NCBI GenBank assembly: GCA_904501925.1 | Contig: CAJGCO010000010.1 | Location: forward strand, 1-56,804 | DNA from: an uncultured Alphaproteobacteria bacterium | GTDB taxonomy: Bacteria; Pseudomonadota; Alphaproteobacteria; RF32; CAG-239 | Direction: 5' to 3' | Length of the DNA stretch: 56,804 bases | In this document: piece by piece, positions 42,900-50,451 of the stretch | Layout of the letters: the number at the start of each line of letters is the position of its first letter | How positions within the stretch are numbered: position 1 is the stretch's first letter | Notes under the pieces: generated by a model | Told to the model about the DNA's origin: nothing | What the model saw: only the letters and a program-made list of their open reading frames with translations | Database searches by the model: none | Program-made: the position numbers and the translations under genes

Positions 42900-43961
42900 A
42901 TGAAAACCTATCACAAACCTCCCTTTACTACCTCAGATGGTAATAGAGAGAGACTTGCATGCAAATTGCAAGAAAGAAGTCAGTTCATTTGCTTCAATTT
43001 GTTGCTAAATGAATCCGTGCGCTATCAATGTCGTTCTTTTGATCGAACGCAAATCTCTGACAAAGAGATTTTCAGCATCGATAACTATTATTTCTTCTAC
43101 CTGTACAACAGAAACGGAAGAATAACAACTTTCTCTCTCCGAGAAATATCGAAAGCTGAATACGAAACAAGAAAAGCCGAATTCTTGCCCAGGCACCCGA
43201 ACTACTACACTACACAACAATATGGTGAGTGGAAAGAAGGTAACAAAGAATTTTTTGTAGGTCTCTACAAAAATTGTCCTTGGGAAAAAGCAATGCCTTT
43301 GGAGGATTGTATTTTTACATCAGAAAGTATCTTAAAAAAGATATATGATGATAAATGCAAAGAAATTGCTATGCAACAATATTATAGCGAAGAAATCGAT
43401 AAGAGCTATCGCTATGAATATGCAAGAAAATGCGGCGGACTTGCAAAAAAACACAACATTGCTTTTGAAAATGCAATGCGCATTGGCCCTAATGAAGACA
43501 ATCTTTTGGAATTCAAATCTAGCTACTTCGAAGCTATAAAGAAAATTCAAAACAAATCATTGTCTGAGGTTCGAAAACTCCACATTCTAATTTTTAGACG
43601 TGGTAGAACGAGCCGAAAAAATGGCTTGGACTTATTGGGTATTAAGTATTTTGATGCCGATGTCAACCTTCTAAATCTAAGTGAACTTGAAGAAGTAATC
43701 ACAAAAAGTCTTAAAGTATACTTAGATTATGCCATTGACGAGGCTGTTAAAAATGCAACAGACTTAAGCTATGATGAAAGAGAAGAAATCTATCAACTAA
43801 TATCAACATCTAATCGTACACAAAAACGAGAGATATTACAGTCATTAGGCATAGACACAAATGCTATTGATATTAGTAAATTTCCTTTTTCCATTTTACG
43901 CAGAAAGGTTGGTGCATCCATTGGAATTGATTTTGAACAACAATCATCAGTCCCAAACTAA
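42900..43961 (+). CDS. Hypothetical protein (SD-less single-gene unit)
   Basis: The product has 353 residues, is soluble and highly charged, with eight Cys mainly in the first 200 residues. No signal peptide is present. The N-terminal third is rich in aromatic residues and Arg; the C-terminal 150 residues look helical. No motif is recognised. The first half has clearly higher G+C and different codon use than its neighbours; the second half is closer to them. There is no Shine-Dalgarno sequence, and a perfect 15-bp terminator follows. It converges on the degenerate M16 gene and both use that terminator. Confidence 0.65.
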   Translation: MKTYHKPPFTTSDGNRERLACKLQERSQFICFNLLLNESVRYQCRSFDRTQISDKEIFSIDNYYFFYLYNRNGRITTFSLREISKAEYETRKAEFLPRHPNYYTTQQYGEWKEGNKEFFVGLYKNCPWEKAMPLEDCIFTSESILKKIYDDKCKEIAMQQYYSEEIDKSYRYEYARKCGGLAKKHNIAFENAMRIGPNEDNLLEFKSSYFEAIKKIQNKSLSEVRKLHILIFRRGRTSRKNGLDLLGIKYFDADVNLLNLSELEEVITKSLKVYLDYAIDEAVKNATDLSYDEREEIYQLISTSNRTQKREILQSLGIDTNAIDISKFPFSILRRKVGASIGIDFEQQSSVPN

Positions 43962-43966
43962 ACAAC

Positions 43967-44000
43967 AAAAACCCCGACAACAATAGTTGTCGGGGTTTTT
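43967..44000. terminator. Bidirectional intrinsic terminator
   Basis: AAAAACCCCGACAAC, a 4-nt loop, GTTGTCGGGGTTTTT: a perfect 15-bp stem with T runs on both strands, shared by the two converging SD-less units. Confidence 0.92.
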
Positions 44001-44022
44001 GTTTAATCAAATGCTATCTACA

Positions 44023-45240
44023 TCAAGCATTCTTCTCATTTTCCTTAAGAAGATTCTCAAGACCAATAGCCTGCATAACCTCTGCATAGCTATAAGCGTC
44101 CTTCTCTGAGCTCTGAGCCACAACGTATGTCAGTCTTGAGCCTCTGAAAATGTCACGAGCAAGGCAACGAACATCATCAGCTGAAGTCTCCCAAATAGAG
44201 TAAATGCTATCAGCACAACTCTCCACCTGGCCACGACCAATCAGCTGCCATGCTACTTCCAAGGCGCAATCATCAGATGCATCATACTTGTTGAGCTTTT
44301 CAGCCATAGCTGCGTTGCGTGAACGTTCCATACGGTAATCACTCGCATTGGTATCGCAAATACGATTAAGCGCCTTCACAAAGACGTCAGTCAATGTCTT
44401 TGCATCAACACTCTGCGACATGACAAACACACGCATCGTTCTCAACCCGTAATAACCGGCAATCTTAAGATCCACCGATACATCAGAGTATCCAGCCTCT
44501 GCATACGCTCTTTCAAGGCGACGCAAAAACATACTCATCAACACATTACAAGTCGGAGCATCAGACATACCATACAAGTCCCAACCAAACATCAGTCTGA
44601 CTGTACTTCCTTCAACGTCAATACGACCAGCACCTCCGGTATAGATGTTACTCTCACAGAAAGAAATAATCTCTCCGGGGTTCACATCACCGAAATACTT
44701 CTCAACCAACAGCTTTGCCTCAGATTCAACAAATCCACGACCAGCCACAACGAGCACCATATTAGCGCCGGTGTAGTAAGCGTTTGCAAACTCTCTGACC
44801 TCATCTACGGTATACGAATTGATAGCATCGATATACTCCTCGGTTGTCTTCACAAGATCAGAACCGTAAGCACGGTGCTTGTACTCAAGCTTAGCTCTAC
44901 GCATCGCCAACGGCGAAATATCGTGTGTCTGCTTGACGATGATCGCCTTTGCCTTAGACAAAAACTCATCATTAATGATGGTTCCATCCAAAATCTTAGC
45001 AACCCTTGCCACAATAGCATCAAGATCACTACCATTAGCAGTATACGCCGTCATTGTTCCACCAAAGGCCGGAATAACGCCGTTACACTGCAAAAGCAAC
45101 GTCTTCTCCAACAAATTGGCGATACCGAGCTTTGGCTCGTTTAAGTGACCTACCTTAACCATCAAACACACTGATGTGTTCTTTGAACCAGCTGAACGCA
45201 ACACAATGGACATACCATTGTTAAGTTTAAATGTCTTCAT
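44023..45240 (-). CDS. M16 (insulinase-like) peptidase homologue, catalytically degenerate (SD-less unit)
   Basis: The product has 405 residues with the M16 fold pattern: an N-terminal strand NGMSIVLRSAG, the helix where the zinc site belongs, later TVDEVREFANAYYTGANMVLVVAG and EAKLLVEKYFGDV. The zinc motif HxxEH is replaced by Asn42-Leu-Leu-Glu45-Lys46 after Gly39, so both metal histidines are lost. It may be a non-catalytic subunit or scaffold. There is no signal peptide. G+C is far higher than in any neighbour and the codon choice is different, which strongly suggests recent transfer. No Shine-Dalgarno sequence precedes the ATG. Confidence 0.8.
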   Translation of the reverse strand: MKTFKLNNGMSIVLRSAGSKNTSVCLMVKVGHLNEPKLGIANLLEKTLLLQCNGVIPAFGGTMTAYTANGSDLDAIVARVAKILDGTIINDEFLSKAKAIIVKQTHDISPLAMRRAKLEYKHRAYGSDLVKTTEEYIDAINSYTVDEVREFANAYYTGANMVLVVAGRGFVESEAKLLVEKYFGDVNPGEIISFCESNIYTGGAGRIDVEGSTVRLMFGWDLYGMSDAPTCNVLMSMFLRRLERAYAEAGYSDVSVDLKIAGYYGLRTMRVFVMSQSVDAKTLTDVFVKALNRICDTNASDYRMERSRNAAMAEKLNKYDASDDCALEVAWQLIGRGQVESCADSIYSIWETSADDVRCLARDIFRGSRLTYVVAQSSEKDAYSYAEVMQAIGLENLLKENEKNA

Positions 45241-45291
45241 AACTTAAAATAATAATTATTTGTTAACAAAAAAATAACTCATGTAAGAAGA

Positions 45292-45319
45292 CACATACAC
45301 CAAATATTTTTTTTGTCAA
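45292..45319 (-). promoter_or_regulatory. Promoter of the M16-like gene
   Basis: On the reverse strand TTGACA is followed after 16 bp by TATGTG. The -35 box is perfect and the -10 box is weak. Confidence 0.4.
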
Positions 45320-45331
45320 CTATTTTCTTTA

Positions 45332-45829
45332 TTATTCTTCTAATGCATAAATATTAACTACTTTCCAAGCATCATTACTAGGACTTAATAAATAAATAAC
45401 CGTACCATTACACAATCCAAACCAGCTAGCATCACATTGAGATTTTGTATAAACAGAAATATCTCTACCACCTTCAACTGGCTTTATTTTTACAATATTA
45501 AAACCTATTTCATTTGGACGAATATCATCTTCAACCTTTCCCAAAATAAAACTAGGAATACTTTCTCTATCACAAATCTCCATATCTGGATTTATTGTAC
45601 ATTTAACTGCACGTTCAATAGCACAAAATACCATATCATCTTTAGCACAATCATCTTTTAGACTATCTTTTTTATAAACAAATTCAACATCTGTACTTTG
45701 TACAATCTTTACATCATTTGCACTTTTTGCAACTTTATCAATAGATTTACTATTCATCATATATAAACAGCCAAATGCCAAACCCGATAAAACTAAAAAA
45801 CCACCAACAATCAACAACCTTTTTAACAT
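45332..45829 (-). CDS. Membrane-anchored hypothetical protein
   Basis: The product has 165 residues from ATG 45829, the start with GGGAG upstream (11 nt); another ATG lies 18 bp further up. Residues 4-24 are a hydrophobic anchor ending LAFGC, which resembles but does not match a lipobox. The remainder is periplasmic-looking with seven Cys and ends in a compact beta domain (CDASWFGLCNGTVIYLLSPS). It is divergent from the second prepilin gene, 126 bp apart, which may hint at a shared role. Confidence 0.65.
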   Translation of the reverse strand: MLKRLLIVGGFLVLSGLAFGCLYMMNSKSIDKVAKSANDVKIVQSTDVEFVYKKDSLKDDCAKDDMVFCAIERAVKCTINPDMEICDRESIPSFILGKVEDDIRPNEIGFNIVKIKPVEGGRDISVYTKSQCDASWFGLCNGTVIYLLSPSNDAWKVVNIYALEE

Positions 45830-45955
45830 ATTATTTTTTTCTCCCATATTAAATATTTTTTTAACATTATCGGTTAGTATAAACTATCATTAGATATATT
45901 TCAAATAAAACTAACAAGTTTTTTACAAAATAATACAACAAGAAAGGATAGTAAA

Positions 45956-46600
45956 ATGACAATAAAAAATGAACAATCAGGAAGAACTATGATAGAAACT
46001 ATCCTTTATCTAGCTCTGATCGGAGTATTATCCGCAGGTATTGCAAAAACAATATCTCATACATTTGATAGATATGCAATTGGTCGCCTTGGTCAACAGT
46101 TAAGAGAACTAAAGAAATCAGTCATCAACTACACAGCGGCTTACGAAGACTACTCCGTTCTTTCTGGAAATGGCTTTAATACGATGCTATCTCATAATGC
46201 CATACCTTATGATATGAAAAAACAAACTCACGCTCTTGGAGGAAGTATTGAACTTGGTTGTTCATCAGATCTAGTCCCCCCTTCATCTGATATTAAATAT
46301 AAATATATGTACTATATTACATTCCACAATCTTAGCCAAAGCGCTTGTACAGAACTACTAACTCAAACTCAATTTTACACAGAAGGATCCGAAGCCGATA
46401 CAATTATTATCAACAAAGACACACCTCAAGAAAAATCTTGGTCATTTAAATTTTCATTATTTCATGACAATCCTCCAGAAAACTGCAACACAAGTGATGC
46501 TTCAAATTGCCTACTAAAAAATCATACATTAAACCTCAATCAGGCGCTAGAAAGCTGTAGTAGCCCCCAAAACAACTCTATAACATGGATATTTAGCTAA
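45956..46600 (+). CDS. Second type IV prepilin-like protein
   Basis: The product has 214 residues. The leader MTIKNEQSG is followed by RTMIETILYLALIGVLSAGI, with Glu at mature position 5, as in the prepilin at 20382. The rest is Ser/Asn-rich with six Cys. Sequence similarity to the first prepilin is limited to the N-terminal helix region and the overall plan (a T-HALGGSIEL segment compares with T-HAFGGTILL). It is likely a minor pilin or pseudopilin. AAGGA precedes the ATG. Confidence 0.82.
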   Translation: MTIKNEQSGRTMIETILYLALIGVLSAGIAKTISHTFDRYAIGRLGQQLRELKKSVINYTAAYEDYSVLSGNGFNTMLSHNAIPYDMKKQTHALGGSIELGCSSDLVPPSSDIKYKYMYYITFHNLSQSACTELLTQTQFYTEGSEADTIIINKDTPQEKSWSFKFSLFHDNPPENCNTSDASNCLLKNHTLNLNQALESCSSPQNNSITWIFS

Positions 46601-46696
46601 ATTAAACAGTTGATTAAACATTTTTTCACTTGCAGTTAAAAAAACTATTGTTATCTTATACGCAATTATTTTAATAAACAAATTAAGGAGAAAGAA

Positions 46697-47122
46697 ATGG
46701 TGAGCTCAGTAATACTTCCTGCAGACTATCGTCCTAATTCAAAAGAAGAATATATGAATGATATGCAATTAGAATTTTTCAAACAAAAACTTCTTGCATG
46801 GAAAAAAGAATTATTAGCACAATCTAGCGACACATTAGAAGAACTTCGTCAAGGTGGCCTAAACCAACCAGATGATATCGATAGAGCTTCTCTTGAAACA
46901 GATAAATCTATTGATTTACGCACCAAAGACAGAGCAAGAAAACTAATCTTAAAAATAGACGCCGCTCTAGAAAGAATTGAAGATGGTTCATATGGTTACT
47001 GCGAAGACACAGGTGAAGAAATTGGTGTAGAACGTTTAATGGCTCGCCCAATTGCAACTCTTTGTGTTGAAGCTCAAGAACGTCATGAACGCATGGAAAA
47101 AACTTACGACGACGAGGCTTAA
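46697..47122 (+). CDS. dksA: RNA polymerase-binding factor DksA (zinc-poor form)
   Basis: DksA binds the secondary channel of RNA polymerase and, with ppGpp, adjusts transcription of ribosomal and amino acid genes. The product has 141 residues. The coiled-coil tip shows Asp59 and Asp62 in PDDIDRAS. The zinc finger keeps Cys102 (CEDT) and Cys123 (CVEA) but has Thr and Ala at the partner positions, the CxxT...CxxA pattern known from zinc-independent DksA proteins such as P. aeruginosa DksA2. AAGGAG precedes the ATG. First gene of a four-gene operon. Confidence 0.94.
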   Translation: MVSSVILPADYRPNSKEEYMNDMQLEFFKQKLLAWKKELLAQSSDTLEELRQGGLNQPDDIDRASLETDKSIDLRTKDRARKLILKIDAALERIEDGSYGYCEDTGEEIGVERLMARPIATLCVEAQERHERMEKTYDDEA

Positions 47123-47130
47123 TTAATCGC

Positions 47131-47703
47131 ATGAACAAAAAAGATTTCATATTAGCATCTGCATCACCTCAAAGAAAAAAACTTCTTGAGCAAATTGGTT
47201 TTATTCCCAAACAAATAAAACCTGCAGATATTGATGAAACTTTTTTAAAAAATGAAAAACCTCTTTGCTATATTCGTCGCATAGCCAAGTCAAAAGCTAT
47301 CGCTATCGCTCAGGAATTTCCTGGTGAAAATATTTTATCAGCCGATACAATTATTGTTGTTGGTCAAAGAATTATTCAAAAATCAAAAGATGCCCAAACA
47401 CAAACTGAAGTAATGAAACTATTATCAGGAAGAGCTCATCGAGTTATTACCTCTGTTTGCTTTATTAATAAAAAAGGCCACATCTCCCAAAAGACTGTCA
47501 CAACAAAAATTGTAATGAAACACCTAACCCAAAATGAAATTGAAGAATACATATCATCCAATGAATGGTGTGGTGTTGCTGGCTATAAAATTGAAGGCTT
47601 ACTTGCTGGTTATGTAAAAAAGATTATCGGTTCTCATTCAGGCGTAATAGGACTGCCCTTATATGAAACCAAAAACCTATTAAACGGCGCTGGTATATAC
47701 TAA
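47131..47703 (+). CDS. maf: Maf-like nucleotide pyrophosphatase
   Basis: Maf proteins hydrolyse non-canonical or pyrimidine nucleoside triphosphates. The product has 190 residues. Motifs: ILASASPQRKKLLEQIGF (7-24), the catalytic Asp in SADTIIVV (about 70-77), and LSGRAHRVITSV (about 94-105). It starts 8 bp after dksA ends, with GAGG inside the end of dksA. In many alphaproteobacteria maf neighbours an RNase E/G gene and yacG, as here. Confidence 0.94.
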   Translation: MNKKDFILASASPQRKKLLEQIGFIPKQIKPADIDETFLKNEKPLCYIRRIAKSKAIAIAQEFPGENILSADTIIVVGQRIIQKSKDAQTQTEVMKLLSGRAHRVITSVCFINKKGHISQKTVTTKIVMKHLTQNEIEEYISSNEWCGVAGYKIEGLLAGYVKKIIGSHSGVIGLPLYETKNLLNGAGIY

Positions 47704-47744
47704 CTCCAGCAATTTCAAAGCAACCTTTAAAAGGAGCAATAAAA

Positions 47745-48914
47745 ATGATAAAAGCAGATACAATCATCTATGAAAAATCAGGTATTGACGCATGCCTTGC
47801 AGTATTAAACAATGGCAAACTACGAGAATTTGAACTATTTAATGAAAACGGTGCATCTGAAGGAAACGTATACCTAGGTCGCATCTTAAAAAAAGTATCA
47901 TTAGCTGATGATAAATATGGTTTTATGGTCAACATTGGCGATAACAAAGACGCTTTCATGAATGCTCAAGAAAAAGGCTTACTTGAAGTAAACATGAACG
48001 AAGGTCAATGTGTAGTAGTTCAAGTATCTAAAGAGCAACGCTCTGAAAAAGGTGCTAAACTTGTACGCTCAATTCAAATACCTGGAACATATTTAGTATA
48101 TCGACCTTTTGGTAGCTTTATCGATATTTCAACAAAAATTGAAGATCAAGAAAAATCAAAAGAATTATACAACGCTGTTCAAAAAAACATTAGCACCCAA
48201 CAAGAAGGCTGGGTTGTTAGAACAGCTGCAGCATCAGCTAACATCAATGATGTTATTGAAGAAATGCAGGTTTTAAGAGAAATCTATGAAAACATTCGTA
48301 TTAAAGCTCGCTCTGCTAATGCTCCAGCTTTATTATACGCAAAAGAAAATCCATTATTCGATCTTATACGTCGTTACAATGACACATTAACCAAAGTTAT
48401 TGTAAACGACCACAATTTAGAAGAAAAGGTAAAAACAATATTCTCTGGCGAAGTTATTTACAATAGTGACCCAAGCGAAGAATATGGAATCCAAGACATG
48501 CTTCAAGATGCAATGCAAAAAACAATCCATCTTCCATCTGGCGGTCAAATTCATATTGAAGAAACAAGAGCTTTTGTTGCAATAGATGTTGATAGCGCAG
48601 GTAACATTGCACGTGGTCAAACAGACAACCTAAACAAAGAAGCCGCACTAGAAATTGCTAACCAAATCATTTTACGTAACTTAAGTGGTAAAATTATCAT
48701 AGACTTTGCAGGCTCTAATGAATATCGCTTTATGCGTAACGTTATTGACACACTAGAAGAAGCACTAGCAGGCGACAATCAAGGCGCAAGAGTTTTAGGC
48801 TTAAGTAAAGCTGGCAACGTAGAAATTTTACGTCGCCGTAAACACCCAACTCTTCTAGAACAATTTTCCGTTGAATGTCCAACATGTTCTGGAACAGGTC
48901 GTGTGGAGCCATAA
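47745..48914 (+). CDS. rng: Ribonuclease E/G family protein
   Basis: The product has 389 residues, shorter than E. coli RNase G (489) but like the compact forms found next to yacG in alphaproteobacteria. The S1-like RNA-binding part begins GNVYLGRILKKV and has GFMVNIGDNKDAFM. The catalytic aspartates sit in AFVAIDVDSAG (about 284) and IIIDFAGSN. The C-terminal zinc-link is CPTCSGTG (385-ish). It processes rRNA and mRNA 5' ends. AAAGGAG is 8 nt before the ATG. Confidence 0.92.
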   Translation: MIKADTIIYEKSGIDACLAVLNNGKLREFELFNENGASEGNVYLGRILKKVSLADDKYGFMVNIGDNKDAFMNAQEKGLLEVNMNEGQCVVVQVSKEQRSEKGAKLVRSIQIPGTYLVYRPFGSFIDISTKIEDQEKSKELYNAVQKNISTQQEGWVVRTAAASANINDVIEEMQVLREIYENIRIKARSANAPALLYAKENPLFDLIRRYNDTLTKVIVNDHNLEEKVKTIFSGEVIYNSDPSEEYGIQDMLQDAMQKTIHLPSGGQIHIEETRAFVAIDVDSAGNIARGQTDNLNKEAALEIANQIILRNLSGKIIIDFAGSNEYRFMRNVIDTLEEALAGDNQGARVLGLSKAGNVEILRRRKHPTLLEQFSVECPTCSGTGRVEP

Positions 48915-48916
48915 AA

Positions 48917-49117
48917 ATGGCAGATACTTGCAATTCAAATGAAACACCTAATGTTATTAAATTGCACAAATGTCCTATTTGCTCAAAAATGACAGACAAC
49001 ACCAAATACCGTCCATTTTGCAGCAAACGTTGTGCTGATATTGACTTAGGAAATTGGTTTACACAATCATATGTCATAGAAGGCAAAGCTCCTATCGACG
49101 AAGAAAACCAAGATTAA
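48917..49117 (+). CDS. yacG: DNA gyrase inhibitor YacG
   Basis: The product has 66 residues from ATG 48917 with GGAG 8 nt upstream. The zinc motif is KCPICSKMT...FCSKRCADIDLGNW, i.e. CxxC and CxxxC, the family signature. YacG binds GyrB and blocks DNA binding by gyrase. It ends the dksA-maf-rng-yacG operon, two bases after the rng stop. Confidence 0.94.
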   Translation: MADTCNSNETPNVIKLHKCPICSKMTDNTKYRPFCSKRCADIDLGNWFTQSYVIEGKAPIDEENQD

Positions 49118-49120
49118 AAA

Positions 49121-49148
49121 AAATAAGCCTCTATTCAGAGGCTTATTT
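49121..49148. terminator. Bidirectional terminator between yacG and the M20 gene
   Basis: AAATAAGCCTC, a 6-nt loop, GAGGCTTATTT. Confidence 0.85.
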
Positions 49149-49167
49149 TATTATACAAACGCACAGC

Positions 49168-50265
49168 TTAAAATCTTTTCAAATATTCAATTTGAATTTC
49201 TGCTAATTTTTCAACACTTTTTAGCTCAACATATTCATTATCACCATGCATTCCTTCACCTGTTCCTGAATGCATAATAACTATAGCCCCACGCTCTGCA
49301 AACAGTCTAGCATCTGTCGCCCCACCAATTTGCTCAAAAGCAATATCTCTTCCTAAGATATTTTCAGCCAAATTTTTATATGCTACAATATAGACATTAT
49401 TTTCATCCATAACCACAGGAGTAGATGATGACACAATTTCGTAGTCAACACCTTTAGCCAAAGATTTTTTAATATTTTCCTCCAAACTTTCAACACTAGA
49501 TGTTTCAACCAACCTGACATCAAGCAAAGCTTCACATCTATCAGAAATAATATTACTTACCTCACCACCACAAATCTTTGCAACATGCATTGTATCAATC
49601 CACGCATTTTCAGGCTTTCCTGTATACATATCAAAATAAGGATAGTATTTTCTTAAAGCCCTTAATGTTTCCATCATCATCTCATTTGCATCATAACCAT
49701 CCCAAGGTGTTGAACCATGAGCTCCAACTCCTTTTGCTTTTAACTTCACAAACACAGGATTTTTACACTTATTGATAATAACACCAATATCTCCACCCAC
49801 ATCATTATCTAGCACAACTTTAGCTGAAATATCTTTATATTTTTCTAAAAAAGCATGCGTACTATGGCTACCTTTTTCCTCATCAGTTGAAAGCAAAATT
49901 CCAAATTTAACATTCAAATTATTTTTTAATACAAATTCCATAGAATTCATCGCAACTGCTGCAAAAGATTTCATATCCAAACTACCTCTTGCATACATCT
50001 TGCCATCCACAATTTTAGGCTCATACATATCATCTGTTGCCTTAACCACATCAATATGCCCCAAAACCAAAACATCTTGCTCAATATCATTATTATTTCT
50101 AATAAAAATAACTGGACTTGCTTCTTCAAATCTAACAATTTCAACAACAGCCCCTGTGCCATCGAATACATTTTTAATATATTCCAAGCATTTATCTATC
50201 TCTTCTTTATTACCTGTTTCTGTTTTAAATCTAATCAAATCTTCTATTGTTTTTATTAAATCCAT
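49168..50265 (-). CDS. M20 family deacylase/peptidase (ArgE/DapE-like)
   Basis: The product has 365 residues from ATG 50265, with AGGAG 8 nt upstream. Metal and catalytic residues are visible: GHIDVV (His and Asp, about 75-80), ARGSLDMKS, STDEEKGS (the catalytic Glu pair), the dimerisation-domain piece GVGAHGSTPWDGYDAN, and GMHGDNEYV with the final His near the end. ArgE (acetylornithine) and DapE (succinyl-diaminopimelate) cannot be told apart here. It is a single-gene unit. Confidence 0.86.
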   Translation of the reverse strand: MDLIKTIEDLIRFKTETGNKEEIDKCLEYIKNVFDGTGAVVEIVRFEEASPVIFIRNNNDIEQDVLVLGHIDVVKATDDMYEPKIVDGKMYARGSLDMKSFAAVAMNSMEFVLKNNLNVKFGILLSTDEEKGSHSTHAFLEKYKDISAKVVLDNDVGGDIGVIINKCKNPVFVKLKAKGVGAHGSTPWDGYDANEMMMETLRALRKYYPYFDMYTGKPENAWIDTMHVAKICGGEVSNIISDRCEALLDVRLVETSSVESLEENIKKSLAKGVDYEIVSSSTPVVMDENNVYIVAYKNLAENILGRDIAFEQIGGATDARLFAERGAIVIMHSGTGEGMHGDNEYVELKSVEKLAEIQIEYLKRF

Positions 50266-50352
50266 GTAATTTACTCCTTTATAATTTACAAACAAATATA
50301 CATTGTTTTTATAAATAAAACATTAAGCTAGATATAAATTTTAATCTTTTTT

Positions 50353-50389
50353 CATACTTTCTTGTTAATATAACACAAAATAAAGTATG
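50353..50389. promoter_or_regulatory. Dyad upstream of the giant gene
   Basis: CATACTTT and AAAGTATG are separated by 21 bp, about 65-100 bp before the start codon. It could bind a regulator or fold as a hairpin. The flanking DNA is very AT-rich, so chance is possible. The 186-bp interval holds nothing else I can support. Confidence 0.35.
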
Positions 50390-50451
50390 TTTTTATATAA
50401 ACATATTATAACATTGCCCCGTAGGACTATTTAATTGCTGGACATATTCAT

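Noticed and set aside
49168..50265. Specific naming of the M20 enzyme as argE or dapE
   Set aside because: The visible metal-site motifs are common to both, and neighbours belong to neither pathway.
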